DNA of 64,000 nucleotides from Streptomyces sp. NBC_00670 (GCF_036226765.1 NZ_CP109017.1:4899001-4963000); one strand, 5' to 3'. Counted from the first letter of the stretch, positions 25,684-34,459 are shown. A program made the numbers and translations. Notes: generated by a model from the letters alone, not told the origin.

Positions 25684-26652
25684 TCACACAATCACACGCA
25701 GTGCACGGCGTACGCCTGTGAACGCCACGCTGGTACGCAGTCCGAGGTGGTCGCCGTCCATCTGGAGGGGCAGTGGCACCTTCGAATGCAAGGTGAAGTC
25801 CGTCAGGTCGTGCAGTGACACCGCATGCTTCCCGCGGGGTCCGCGCTCGGGGGACGAAGTGAGCAACTGGGTCGCATACCGGGCAACCGCGGCCGTCGAC
25901 ATACGGCTGAGCCCGAGGATGTCGAGTCCGGTATCGAACGAGGCCTTAGGTGACGCGTACACCGGGCGATTGCCGAGAAACGTCCACGGCGAGGTGTTGC
26001 AGATGATCGACAGCACCAGATCCGTGACCGGCTCCTCGCCGGGCCGCTCCAGTGTGATCGTTCCGTGCCGGCGGTGGGGTTCGTCCAGAAACTGACGGAC
26101 GACCTGGCGCAGATACAGCGCATGGGTCGACCGCCGGCCCCGCTCGCGCTGCTGTTCGACCCGGCCGATCACGCCCGCGTCGAAGCCCAGCCCCGCGCAG
26201 AAGGTGAACCAGCGGGCCGACACCGACTCGTCGTCCGTGCCGGGCACGCCGGAGGCCCGGCCGAGGCCGATGGTGCGCTCGCTGCCCTCGCGCAGCGCGT
26301 CGAGCAGGGCGCCGGTGGCCTCCACGGCGTCGTTGGGCAGGCCGAGGGCGCGGGCGAAGACGTTGGTGGAGCCGCCCGGGACCACGGCGAGGCCGGGCAG
26401 TTCGTCCGGGTCGGGCCCGTGGTGCAGCAGGCCGTTGACGACCTCGTTGACCGTGCCGTCGCCGCCGAGGGCGACGACCAGGTCTATGTCCTCGCTCTCC
26501 GCGGCCTGCCTGCCGAGGTCGCGGGCGTGGCCGCGGTACTGGGTCATGACCGCCTCGAGCTTCATCTCGCTCGCCAGCGCGTGGATCAGGACGTCACGCG
26601 TACGTGCGCTTGTGGTGGTTGCCGCCGGATTGACCACGAGAAGTGCACGCAT
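25684..26652 (-). CDS. diacylglycerol kinase family lipid kinase
   Basis: A 322-residue DAGK-catalytic-domain protein. The nucleotide-binding GGDGTVNEV, preceded by LVVALGGDG, and PGGSTNVFARALG are diagnostic. It probably phosphorylates diacylglycerol or a related lipid at the membrane (DgkB/YegS type). It is divergent from the membrane-protein gene at 26791. Confidence 0.9.
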   Translation of the reverse strand: MRALLVVNPAATTTSARTRDVLIHALASEMKLEAVMTQYRGHARDLGRQAAESEDIDLVVALGGDGTVNEVVNGLLHHGPDPDELPGLAVVPGGSTNVFARALGLPNDAVEATGALLDALREGSERTIGLGRASGVPGTDDESVSARWFTFCAGLGFDAGVIGRVEQQRERGRRSTHALYLRQVVRQFLDEPHRRHGTITLERPGEEPVTDLVLSIICNTSPWTFLGNRPVYASPKASFDTGLDILGLSRMSTAAVARYATQLLTSSPERGPRGKHAVSLHDLTDFTLHSKVPLPLQMDGDHLGLRTSVAFTGVRRALRVIV

Positions 26653-26778
26653 GCGATGCAGGTTACCTACCGGGTGGTACTCGGCCCAGCCCGAGGGTGT
26701 CCTCGGCCCCGGGGAACGGGCCGTGGAGTGGCCCGGCGCGGGACCCCCGGCGGCCGGAATGGGCCCGCACGTCAGGGC

Positions 26779-26791
26779 TACCCTTCAAGGG
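26779..26791 (+). promoter_or_regulatory. -10 element of a leaderless transcript, with inverted repeat
   Basis: TACCCT (26779-26784) ends six bases before GTG 26791, so the mRNA probably starts at the start codon. The same bases form ACCCTT-C-AAGGGT, a perfect inverted repeat spanning from the -10 box to the start codon. Confidence 0.55.
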
Positions 26792-27261
26792 TGAGCGCTG
26801 AGCAGAAATCCGCCCCGGACACCGACCCCGCCGCCGAGAAGCCCGACGGTCCCGTCGGACCGCGTCCCGCGCGGCTGACCGCCGCGGCGGCGCTGTGCGC
26901 GCTGGAGGGGCTCGCCCTGGCCGCCGGCGGGGTGTGGATGCTCGTCCTGGGGGCGGCCGGCGACTCCGGCGACCGGCAGACGGGGATCACCGGCGGCGTC
27001 ACGCTGGTCGTGCTCGCGCTGCTGCCGCTGCTGGCCGCGCGCGGGCTGCTGCTGCGGCGCGGCTGGAGCCGGGGGCCGGCCGTGATCACGCAGATCATGG
27101 CGCTGCCGGTGGCCTACAGCCTGTTGCAGGCCGACAGTGTGGCGATCCCCGCGGGCATCGTCCTCGCGGTGGTGGCGATCACGGCGCTGGTCCTGCTGGT
27201 CAACCCCGCGACGACGAAGGCACTGGGCATCAAGGGCCCGGGCCGCGCCGAACCGAAGTAG
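26791..27261 (+). CDS. small integral membrane protein of unknown function
   Basis: A 156-residue protein: a 30-residue acidic, proline-rich N-terminus, then four hydrophobic segments (about residues 30-55, 68-88, 96-112, 118-138) and a short basic C-terminus. I recognise no catalytic motif. The start is GTG 26791, fixed by the adjacent -10 box. It is convergent with sigH. Confidence 0.75.
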   Translation: MSAEQKSAPDTDPAAEKPDGPVGPRPARLTAAAALCALEGLALAAGGVWMLVLGAAGDSGDRQTGITGGVTLVVLALLPLLAARGLLLRRGWSRGPAVITQIMALPVAYSLLQADSVAIPAGIVLAVVAITALVLLVNPATTKALGIKGPGRAEPK

Positions 27262-27308
27262 TACGACGACGCGGGGCCCGCGCTCCCGACGCCGTGCCCC
27301 GCCGCCCC

Positions 27309-28481
27309 CTACTCCTCCACCAGCAGCTTCTCCCGGAGCTGGGCCAGCGTGCGGGCCAGCAGGCGGGAGACGTGCATCTGCGAGATGCCGACCTCCTGCG
27401 CGATCTGCGACTGGGTCATGTTGGCGAAGAACCGCAGCAGCAGGATCCGCTTCTCGCGCGGCGGGAGGTCCTCGAGGAGCGGCTTGAGCGACTCCCGGTA
27501 CTCCACGCCCTCCAGCGCCTCGTCCTCCGCGCCGAGCGTGTCCGCGACCGCCGGGGACTCGTCGTCGGTGTCGGGGACGTCCAGCGACAGCGTGGAGTAC
27601 GCGTTGGCGGACTCCAGGCCCTCCAGCACCTCCTCCTCGGAGATGGCCAGCTTCTCGGCCAGCTCGTGCACCGTGGGGGAGCGGCCGTGCAGCTGGGAGA
27701 GTTCCGCCGTGGCCGTGGTGAGCGCCAGGCGCAGCTCCTGCAGCCGGCGCGGGACGCGCACCGCCCAGCCCTTGTCGCGGAAGTGCCGCTTGATCTCGCC
27801 GACCACCGTCGGCGTCGCGTACGTGGAGAACTCCACGCCCCGGTCGGGGTCGAACCGGTCGACCGACTTGATCAGCCCGATGGTGGCGACCTGTGTGAGG
27901 TCGTCCAGCGGCTCGCCGCGGTTGCGGAACCGGCGCGCGAGGTGCTCCACGAGCGGCAGATGCATCCGGACCAGCCGGTTGCGCAGCTCCGCGTACTCCG
28001 GGCTGCCCGCCGGCAGGGCGCGCAGTTCGACGAACATCGCCCGTGCGCCGCTGCGGTCCGTGGGGTCGTGCTGTGTGTGCTGCCCGTGTTGTGCGTGCTG
28101 CCCGGGCTGTGCGTGCTGCCCGTGCGGGGCGTGCTCCGTGTGCTGCGGGGTCTCCCGCACGCCCTGCTCGGCGTTCCGCTCGTGCTCGCTCATCGTCTGG
28201 CCCGTCACCCTTCCCCGAGCTCCCGACCCCGCTGGAACAGGGAAAACCCCGATCGACGCCGGTGTGGGCGCGCCACGGGAGACGCCCTCCTGCCCCCGCT
28301 GTCCGCCGGCCGGGACACCGACCGCGGAGGACTCCTCCTCCGGATGCGGCCGGGCCTGCTCGGGGATGCCGTCGATGCCCTCCGCCGCGCGCGGCGGCCC
28401 GCCCGGGCCGCCGTCGCCCTCGGCGGGCGGTTTCCGTGTGCCGCGCTGTTCGTCCCGCACCGGCCCGTCCCCGTTCGTCAC
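27309..28481 (-). CDS. sigH: SigB-type stress sigma factor SigH
   Basis: Sigma factor of the SigB/SigF family: region 2 (LVEHLARRFRNRGEPLDDL, VATIGLIKSVDRFDPDRG, FSTYATPTVVGEIKRHFRDK), region 3 (LQELRLALTTATAEL) and region 4 (LPPREKRILLLRFFANMTQ, then ISQMHVSRLLAR). In S. coelicolor SigH is osmotic-stress and development linked and occurs as several products. Here GTG 28481 overlaps the anti-sigma stop (GTGA) and gives 390 residues; ATG 28193 (MSEHERNAEQ) gives 294. The extension is disordered, and a His/Gln repeat lies just after the second start. Confidence 0.9.
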   Translation of the reverse strand: MTNGDGPVRDEQRGTRKPPAEGDGGPGGPPRAAEGIDGIPEQARPHPEEESSAVGVPAGGQRGQEGVSRGAPTPASIGVFPVPAGSGARGRVTGQTMSEHERNAEQGVRETPQHTEHAPHGQHAQPGQHAQHGQHTQHDPTDRSGARAMFVELRALPAGSPEYAELRNRLVRMHLPLVEHLARRFRNRGEPLDDLTQVATIGLIKSVDRFDPDRGVEFSTYATPTVVGEIKRHFRDKGWAVRVPRRLQELRLALTTATAELSQLHGRSPTVHELAEKLAISEEEVLEGLESANAYSTLSLDVPDTDDESPAVADTLGAEDEALEGVEYRESLKPLLEDLPPREKRILLLRFFANMTQSQIAQEVGISQMHVSRLLARTLAQLREKLLVEE

Positions 28482-28891
28482 GCCGGCCCGGGTCCCGCGC
28501 CGCGCTGTTTGTAGAGGCTGATGGACACGACCTTGTCGTCGGAGACCGCCGAGGAGACCTTGCCCGCCAGGGCCGACAGCACGGTCCAGGCGAACGTGTC
28601 GCGGGACGGGGCGTGGCCGTCGGTGGTCGGGGCCGACACCGTGACCTCGAGAGAGTCGTCGACCAGCCGGAAGACGCAGCTGAGCACCGAGCCGGGCACG
28701 GCCTGCTGGAGCAGGATCGCGCAGGCCTCGTCGACTGCGATGCGCAGGTCCTCGATCTCGTCGAGGGTGAAGTCCAAACGGGCCGCGAGACCGGCGGTGG
28801 CCGTGCGCAGCACCGACAGGTAGGCCCCGGCAGCCGGCAGCCGGACTTCCACGAAGTCCTGGGTCGCGGGATCGCCTGCGATCTGGGACAC
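28478..28891 (-). CDS. ushX: RsbW-like anti-sigma factor (UshX/PrsH)
   Basis: A 137-residue GHKL-fold anti-sigma kinase upstream of sigH. The N-box region is LRIAVDEACAILLQQ (Glu and Asp where RsbW has its Mg-binding residue). GTG 28891 has GGAGG five bases upstream; longer frames to 29047 are possible. The stop overlaps sigH GTG 28481, so anti-sigma and long sigma factor are coupled. By family it binds SigH in unstressed cells. Confidence 0.88.
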   Translation of the reverse strand: MSQIAGDPATQDFVEVRLPAAGAYLSVLRTATAGLAARLDFTLDEIEDLRIAVDEACAILLQQAVPGSVLSCVFRLVDDSLEVTVSAPTTDGHAPSRDTFAWTVLSALAGKVSSAVSDDKVVSISLYKQRGAGPGPA

Positions 28892-29099
28892 CCTCACCTC
28901 CAAGGTGGTACAAGCATTCTGGGGGCCGAGGGTCGCCCCTCGGGTGGCGCACCACTGGTGCAGCGGTGACGCTACCGCGCTCGGCGTTTTCTGTCCCCGG
29001 GACCCCAGCCCCTTGCTGTCACTCATAGTAAACACGCGAACACGCACAGTGGCTAGGGGGTGGGCGGGCCCAATTGGGAAGAGCGCGCGCCGGATTGAC

Positions 29100-29125
29100 G
29101 TACCCAGACGTCAGACCGCCGAACC
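29100..29125 (-). promoter_or_regulatory. SigB-type promoter upstream of ushX-sigH
   Basis: On the minus strand GGTT, 16 bases, then GGGTAC, which fits the consensus GNNT-N14/16-GGGTAC/T of SigB-family sigma factors. It faces ushX and sigH with an inferred start near 29090, about 200 bases before ushX. This suggests stress-sigma autoregulation. Confidence 0.72.
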
Positions 29126-29167
29126 GTCCGGCTCAGGGTCGCACACGAGGCGACCGGATCGGGACGT

Positions 29168-29428
29168 TCAGACGAGGACGTGGTCGACGAAGCACCAGCG
29201 CCAGTCCTCCCCGGGCTCGAACGTACGCATCACGGGGTGCCCGCTCTCCTTGTAGTGCGCCGTGGCGTGCCGGTTGGGCGAGGAGTCGCAGCAGGCGACA
29301 TGGCCGCACCCCAGGCACATCCGCAGCTGCACCGGGTGCGTGCCCTCCGCGAGGCACTCCTGGCACGTCTCGTGCGACGGTGCGGGTTCGGGGTGCGGCA
29401 GCGCGTCGGTGTGCGTGCACTGTTTCAT
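29168..29428 (-). CDS. UBP-type zinc-finger protein
   Basis: An 86-residue protein consisting almost entirely of one ZnF-UBP domain: CTHTD near the N-terminus, CQECLAEGTHPVQLRMCLGC, then HVACCDSS and NRHATAHYKESGHPV. In eukaryotes this fold binds the ubiquitin C-terminus. Free-standing bacterial copies are common in Actinobacteria but their ligand is unknown. The ATG at 29428 precedes the first zinc-ligand Cys by three residues. Confidence 0.9.
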   Translation of the reverse strand: MKQCTHTDALPHPEPAPSHETCQECLAEGTHPVQLRMCLGCGHVACCDSSPNRHATAHYKESGHPVMRTFEPGEDWRWCFVDHVLV

Positions 29429-29490
29429 GATTGCCAGGTTACGACGGGCCCGCGGGGGACCGCGCGGAGAATGAGGGCGGGCGCAGGACG

Positions 29491-31086
29491 ATGCACGTAT
29501 TCCCACTGCTGTTGCTGGTCGCGGGCAGTGCCGCGGTCGCCGGGGCGGCCCGGCGCACCGCCGTCCCCGCTCCGCTCCTCCTGGTCGCCGCCGGACTCGC
29601 GGTCTCCTACCTCCCCGGGGTGCCCGGCTACGCGCTCGACCCCGAGATCGTCCTGCCGCTGCTGCTGCCGCCCCTGCTCTACACGGCGGCCACCGACAGC
29701 TCCTACCTCGACCTGCGGGCCCAACGGCGGCCGATCATGCTGCTGTCGGTCGGCTACGTGCTCTTCGCCACCCTGGCCGTCGGCTGGGCGGCGTACCTGC
29801 TCATCCCGGGGCTGCCGCTGCCGGCCGCCCTGGTGCTGGGCGCGGTGGTGGCACCCCCGGACGCGGTGGCGGCGACCGCGGTGGCCCGCCGGCTCGGACT
29901 GCCCTCCCGGCTGACGACGATCCTCCAGGGCGAGTCCCTGGTGAACGACGCCACCGCGATCACCGCCTACAAGGTGGCGCTGGCCGCCGCCGTCGGCGAG
30001 GGCGCCACCTGGGCCGACGGCCTGGAGGAGTTCCTGCTCGCCGCGGTCGGCGGAGTCGTCGTCGGACTGCTCCTCATGGTGCCTCTGCACTGGCTGCGCA
30101 CCCGCCTCAAGGAGGCGCTGCTGCAGAACACCCTCTCCCTGCTCATCCCGTTCGTCGCCTACGCGGTCGCCGAACAGCTGCACGCCTCCGGAGTGCTCGC
30201 CGTGGTCGTCGTCGCCCTCTACCTGGGCCACCACAACTGGGAGGTCGACTTCGCCACCCGGCTCCAGGAGGAGGCGGTGTGGAAGATGGTGGCGTTCCTG
30301 CTCGAGTCCTCGGTGTTCGCGCTCATCGGACTGCAGCTTCCCGTCGTCCTCAAGGGGCTCGGCGAGAACGAGGGCACCAGGGCGGCGGTCTACGCGGTCG
30401 TCATCTTCCTGGTGGTCGTCGCCGTCCGATTCGCCTGGGTGTTCCCCAGCACCTTCCTGCCCCGGGCGCTCTCCGCCCGCGTGCGGCGCAACGAGGAGAA
30501 CCCCACCTGGAAGAGCCCGCTCATCATCGGCTGGGCCGGCATGCGCGGCGTGGTCTCGCTCGCCGTCGCCTTCTCCGTCCCGCTCACCGTGCACGGCGGC
30601 GCCCCCTTCCCCGAGCGGAACCTGATCCTCTTCCTGACGTTCACCACCGTGATCGGCACCCTGGTGGTGCAGGGCCTCACCCTGCCCCCGTTGATCCGCC
30701 GGCTCCGGCTGCCCCGGCCCGACCCGCAGAGCGAGACGCTCGCCGAGGCCAACGCCCAGGCGCAGGCCTCCCGCGCCGCCGAACAGCGCCTGCACGACCT
30801 CCTCACCGACGAGCGCAACGCCCTGCCGCCGCCCCTGGCCGACCGGCTGCGCGAGGTCATGGAGCGCCGCCGCAACGCCGTCTGGGAGCGCCTGGGCTCG
30901 GTCAACCCGGTCACCGGGGAGAGCGTCGACGACACCTACCGCCGGCTGTCCCGGGAGATGATCGGCGCCGAGCGGGAGATGTTCGTGAGGCTGCGCGACG
31001 GCCGCTACATCGACGACGAGATGCTCCGCACCCTGCTGCGCCGCCTCGACCTGGAGGAGGCGGCGGCGTACCGGGAGACCACCTGA
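29491..31086 (+). CDS. Na+/H+ antiporter, CPA1 family
   Basis: A 531-residue antiporter with about 12 membrane segments. Family motifs are APPDAVAATAVARRLGLP (Asp in the ion path) and ILQGESLVNDATAITAYKVAL (the ESLxND signature); GWAGMRGVVSLAVAFSVPL is the R-containing segment. The 120-residue C-terminus is soluble and alpha-helical (SRAAEQRLHDLLTDERNA and onward). ATG 29491 is preferred over 29431, since it places MHVFPLLLLV at the membrane entry. Role: pH and sodium homeostasis. Confidence 0.93.
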   Translation: MHVFPLLLLVAGSAAVAGAARRTAVPAPLLLVAAGLAVSYLPGVPGYALDPEIVLPLLLPPLLYTAATDSSYLDLRAQRRPIMLLSVGYVLFATLAVGWAAYLLIPGLPLPAALVLGAVVAPPDAVAATAVARRLGLPSRLTTILQGESLVNDATAITAYKVALAAAVGEGATWADGLEEFLLAAVGGVVVGLLLMVPLHWLRTRLKEALLQNTLSLLIPFVAYAVAEQLHASGVLAVVVVALYLGHHNWEVDFATRLQEEAVWKMVAFLLESSVFALIGLQLPVVLKGLGENEGTRAAVYAVVIFLVVVAVRFAWVFPSTFLPRALSARVRRNEENPTWKSPLIIGWAGMRGVVSLAVAFSVPLTVHGGAPFPERNLILFLTFTTVIGTLVVQGLTLPPLIRRLRLPRPDPQSETLAEANAQAQASRAAEQRLHDLLTDERNALPPPLADRLREVMERRRNAVWERLGSVNPVTGESVDDTYRRLSREMIGAEREMFVRLRDGRYIDDEMLRTLLRRLDLEEAAAYRETT

Positions 31087-31101
31087 GCCGTACCGTGTGC
31101 C

Positions 31102-32037
31102 TCAGGTGAAGGGGCGGCCGGTGACCACCGCCGCGAGTGTCGTCCCGCGCGGGAAGACGCCCTCTTCCGTCAGCGTGAGGAGCCCGGACAGCATTTTGGC
31201 CACATACAGCCGCTCGACGGGCAGCCCGTGCCGCTCCTCGAAGTCCTGTGCGAAGGCCTCCAGGGCGGGCGTCGTACGGCCGTAGCCGCCGCAGTGGAAG
31301 CGGTTCTCCAGCCACCAGTCGCCGCGCCGCCCGCCGAACGCCCGCTCCTGGAGGGCGGCCGTCTCACCGGCCAGGAAACCGCCCTTGAGCACCGCCACTC
31401 CCAGGGCCCGCTGTTCCGGGCCGAGCCCCGCCGCCAGCCCGGCCAGCGTGCCGCCGGTGCCGCACGCCACGGCGACGACGTCCGCACGGCCGCGCAGCTC
31501 CTCGCCGAGCGCCCGGCAGCCGCGCACGGCCCGGGAGTTGCTGCCGCCCTCGGGCACCACGTACGCGTCCTCGGCGCCCGCCGCGCGCAGCAGGGCGGCC
31601 AGCGTCTCCGGCTCGGTCTTGCGCCGGTACGCCGCCCGGTCGGTGAAGTGCAGCCGCATGCCGTCGGCCGCGCAGCGCGCCAGGGAGGCGTTGAGGGGCC
31701 GCCCGGCCAGCTCCTGCCCGCGCACCACCCCCACCGTCTCCAGCCCCAGCAGCCGGCCCGCGGCGGCGGTGGCGCGCAGGTGGTTGGAGTAGGCGCCCCC
31801 GAAGGTGACCACAAGCCGTCCGGCCGCCGCGGCGAGATTGGGCGCGAGCTTGCGCCACTTGTTGCCGACGATCTCCGGGTGGATCAGATCGTCCCGCTTC
31901 AGCACGAGCCGCACGCCGTGCCGTGCGAACCGCTCGTCCTCGACGTCCTGGAGGGGCGAGGGCAGCCGGGGGCGCAGGGCGGCGACGTCCGGCGGGCCGG
32001 GCGCGCCGGACGCGTCGGGGACGTGGGGGCCGGTCAT
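31102..32037 (-). CDS. PLP-dependent ACC deaminase / D-cysteine desulfhydrase family enzyme
   Basis: A 311-residue fold-type II PLP enzyme. KRDDLIHPEIVGNKWRKL holds the Schiff-base Lys (in GNKWRK); TFGGAYSNH and CGTGGTLAGLAAGL bind substrate carboxylate and phosphate. Bacterial members deaminate 1-aminocyclopropane-1-carboxylate or desulfhydrate D-cysteine, and the two cannot be told apart here. It is convergent with the antiporter with a 15-base gap. Confidence 0.87.
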   Translation of the reverse strand: MTGPHVPDASGAPGPPDVAALRPRLPSPLQDVEDERFARHGVRLVLKRDDLIHPEIVGNKWRKLAPNLAAAAGRLVVTFGGAYSNHLRATAAAGRLLGLETVGVVRGQELAGRPLNASLARCAADGMRLHFTDRAAYRRKTEPETLAALLRAAGAEDAYVVPEGGSNSRAVRGCRALGEELRGRADVVAVACGTGGTLAGLAAGLGPEQRALGVAVLKGGFLAGETAALQERAFGGRRGDWWLENRFHCGGYGRTTPALEAFAQDFEERHGLPVERLYVAKMLSGLLTLTEEGVFPRGTTLAAVVTGRPFT

Positions 32038-32153
32038 CCGGCCATTGTCCGCGTACGTCCCGACGGCCGCCCACGCACCCGCCACGCGCGCGTGGCGGTC
32101 GGCGAGGGGCGGGGCGGACGGCAAGGGGGCCCCGCCCGTACGCGCCGGCGCGC

Positions 32154-32744
32154 CTACTTCAGCCGGTCCCCGATGCGCTTGCGCATCGACGCCATGGTGA
32201 ACCCCCGCGGGTCTATCTTCCCCGGCTGCCACTCCAGGTGCCCGATCACGGACCGCTCCGTCCACCCGTGATGCCGGCACACCGCCGCCGAGACCCGCTC
32301 GATGGCCTCCAACTGTGCCTTGGGCCACGGGTCCTCGCCGTCGCCCAGGTTCTCGCACTCGAACCCGTAGAAGTGCCGGTTGCCGTCGGTGTTCGCCTCG
32401 TTGTCGTGCGGCAGCGCCTTCTCGGCGACGACCGCGCGCAGCACGTCGTCGTCCCCGAGCCCGGCGTGGTTGGCGCGGCCGTACCCGACGAGGTGGACCA
32501 CGCCGTCCTTGGTGATCACCCCGTGGCACAGCGGCCCCGGCAGGCCCGAGTAGCCCTTGCGGCACAGCTCCACCGTGGCGGCGGCGCCCGAGGTGACCGT
32601 GTGATGGATCATCACGCCGTTCACCGGCCCCCAGGGGCCCTTGTGGTTGCGGTTGTGGTGCTTCCAGTCGCCGACCTCGACGACGGTGACGCCCTCGTCC
32701 CTGAGTGCGTGCAGGAACGCGGTCGCGGACATGGGTGAGGCCAT
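32154..32744 (-). CDS. N-acetylmuramoyl-L-alanine amidase (Amidase_2/PGRP fold)
   Basis: A 196-residue zinc amidase. GVMIHHTVTSG carries the first zinc His; GHLEWQPGKIDPRGF carries the second His and the Asp ligand. There is no signal peptide or cell-wall domain, so it resembles a phage endolysin or a cytoplasmic recycling amidase. ATG 32744 follows GAGGAGG. No other phage gene is nearby. Confidence 0.88.
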   Translation of the reverse strand: MASPMSATAFLHALRDEGVTVVEVGDWKHHNRNHKGPWGPVNGVMIHHTVTSGAAATVELCRKGYSGLPGPLCHGVITKDGVVHLVGYGRANHAGLGDDDVLRAVVAEKALPHDNEANTDGNRHFYGFECENLGDGEDPWPKAQLEAIERVSAAVCRHHGWTERSVIGHLEWQPGKIDPRGFTMASMRKRIGDRLK

Positions 32745-33009
32745 GCCGCCTCCTCACGTGCGGTGGGCGGCCGCCTTCCGCGCCGCCCGGCAACGGACCT
32801 TGTACCGGGGACGGTCGCCCTCAACCACCGTTCGGACGGCGGTGCGAGGGGTTTCGGCCAGTGACGGGGACCCCCGGGCGGCAGCGGATCCGCAGTGTGC
32901 CCACACCCGCAATGATCCATTCCCCCTCTTTCGTGTAATAGCACCGCCACCGTCCGTGATGGAAGGCTTGTCCCCGCAGGTCAGTGCATCATCGGGAGGG
33001 CGAAAGTAC
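32745..33009. other. upstream region of the encapsulin operon
   Basis: About 265 bases between the amidase start and the encapsulin start, divergent genes. It includes the inverted repeat GTGTGCCCACAC (32896-32907) and an AT-richer stretch at 32910-32945 likely to hold the encapsulin promoter. GGGAGG at 32995-33000 is the encapsulin ribosome site. Confidence 0.5.
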
Positions 33010-34416
33010 ATGTCGGTAGGCGAAGAGGTCCGCGCGGAGCAGACCCGTCCCCAGCAGAGTCTCGGCACATCCGCCGCGCGGAACCTGGCCACGACCACCA
33101 AGTCCGTGCCCCAGATGCAGGAGATCAGCTCGCGCTGGCTGCTGCGGATGCTGCCGTGGGTGGATCTTCAGGGCGGCACGTACCGGGTGAACCGCCGGCT
33201 CAGCTATGCCGTCGGAGACGGCCGTGTCACCTTCGTGAAGACCGGTGACCAGGTCAGTGTCATCCCCGCGGAGCTCGGCGAACTGCCGGCCCTGCGGTCG
33301 TACGACGACGAGGAGGTACTCGGCGAACTCGCCCAGCGCTGCAGGCAGCGCGAGATCGAGGCGGGCCAGATCATCGCCTCCTTCGGCAGCCAGGTCGACG
33401 AGGTGTTCCTCATCGCCCACGGCAAGGTCGAGAAGATCGGCAGCGGCCCCTACGGGGGCGACGTGGTGCTCGGAGTCCTCGCCGACGGCGCGTACTTCGG
33501 CGAGCAGACGCTCCTGGACCCGGAGGCGATCTGGGAGTACACGGCCCGCGCGGCCACCGCGTGCACCGTGCTCACGCTCCCGCGCCGGGACGTCGAACAG
33601 CTCGCGGAACGCTCCGACTCGCTGCGCGAACACCTGAGCAACCGCCGGTCGATCCCCGCGCAGCGCACCAACAAGTACGGCGAGAAGGAGGTCGACCTCT
33701 CCTCCGGCCACTCCGGCGAGGCGGACATCCCGCACACGTTCGTCGACTACGAGGCCGCCCCGCGCGAGTACGAACTGAGCATCGCCCAGACGGTGCTGCG
33801 CATCCACACGCGCGTGGCCGACCTCTACAACCAGCCCATGAACCAGACCGAGCAGCAGCTCCGGCTGACGGTCGAGGCGCTGAAGGAGCGCCAGGAACAC
33901 GAGCTGGTCAACAACCGGGAGTTCGGGCTGCTGCACAACTGCGAGTACGACCAGCGGCTCCAGCCGCACGACGGCGTGCCCAGCCCGGACGACATGGACG
34001 AACTCCTCAGCCGCCGGCGCGGATCCAAACTGTTCCTCGCCCACCCCAAGGCCATCGCCGCCTTCGGCCGCGAGTGCAACAAGCGCGGACTCGTCCCCGA
34101 GAGCATCGACGTCGCGGGCAACCGCATCCCCACCTGGCGGGGGGTGCCCATCTTCCCGTGCAACAAGATCCCGGTCAGCGACACCCGGACGACCTCGATC
34201 ATCTGCATGCGTACCGGAGAGGAGGAACAGGGCGTCATCGGGCTGCGGCAGTCGGGCATCCCGGACGAGATCGAGCCCAGCCTGTCGGTGCGCTTCATGG
34301 GCATCAACGAACAGGCCATCATCAAGTACCTGGTGACGGCCTACTACTCGGCGGCCGTCATGGTGCCCGACGCGCTCGGCATCCTGGAGAACGTCGAGAT
34401 CGGCCGCTGGCAGTGA
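33010..34416 (+). CDS. family 2B encapsulin shell protein with a cyclic-nucleotide-binding domain
   Basis: A 468-residue protein that I recognise as a family 2B encapsulin: an HK97-fold capsid protein with an inserted cNMP-binding domain. The N-terminal arm (about 1-50, LGTSAARNLATTTKSVPQMQ) precedes WLLRMLPWVDLQGGTYRVNR. The cyclic-nucleotide-binding-like domain covers about 95-205 (IIASFGSQVDEVFLIAHGKV, then GAYFGEQTLLDPEAIWEYTA). The rest is capsid fold (LRIHTRVADLYNQPMNQTEQ, VRFMGINEQAIIKYLVTAYY). Such proteins assemble into protein shells that enclose an enzyme, here presumably the next gene product. Neither self-assembly nor nucleotide binding can be shown from sequence. Confidence 0.9.
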   Translation: MSVGEEVRAEQTRPQQSLGTSAARNLATTTKSVPQMQEISSRWLLRMLPWVDLQGGTYRVNRRLSYAVGDGRVTFVKTGDQVSVIPAELGELPALRSYDDEEVLGELAQRCRQREIEAGQIIASFGSQVDEVFLIAHGKVEKIGSGPYGGDVVLGVLADGAYFGEQTLLDPEAIWEYTARAATACTVLTLPRRDVEQLAERSDSLREHLSNRRSIPAQRTNKYGEKEVDLSSGHSGEADIPHTFVDYEAAPREYELSIAQTVLRIHTRVADLYNQPMNQTEQQLRLTVEALKERQEHELVNNREFGLLHNCEYDQRLQPHDGVPSPDDMDELLSRRRGSKLFLAHPKAIAAFGRECNKRGLVPESIDVAGNRIPTWRGVPIFPCNKIPVSDTRTTSIICMRTGEEEQGVIGLRQSGIPDEIEPSLSVRFMGINEQAIIKYLVTAYYSAAVMVPDALGILENVEIGRWQ

Positions 34417-34441
34417 CCTCGGCGCCGCGGCACGCAGTGTC

Positions 34442-34459
34442 CCCGCCCGAAGGGGCGGG
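34442..34459 (+). other. short hairpin between encapsulin and cargo genes
   Basis: CCCGCCC and GGGCGGG pair across GAAG, 26 bases after the encapsulin stop. It may reduce read-through so that shell protein exceeds cargo. Confidence 0.5.

Noticed and set aside
32154..32744. Prophage remnant suggested by the endolysin-like amidase
   Set aside because: No integrase, holin, structural gene or attachment repeat is nearby.
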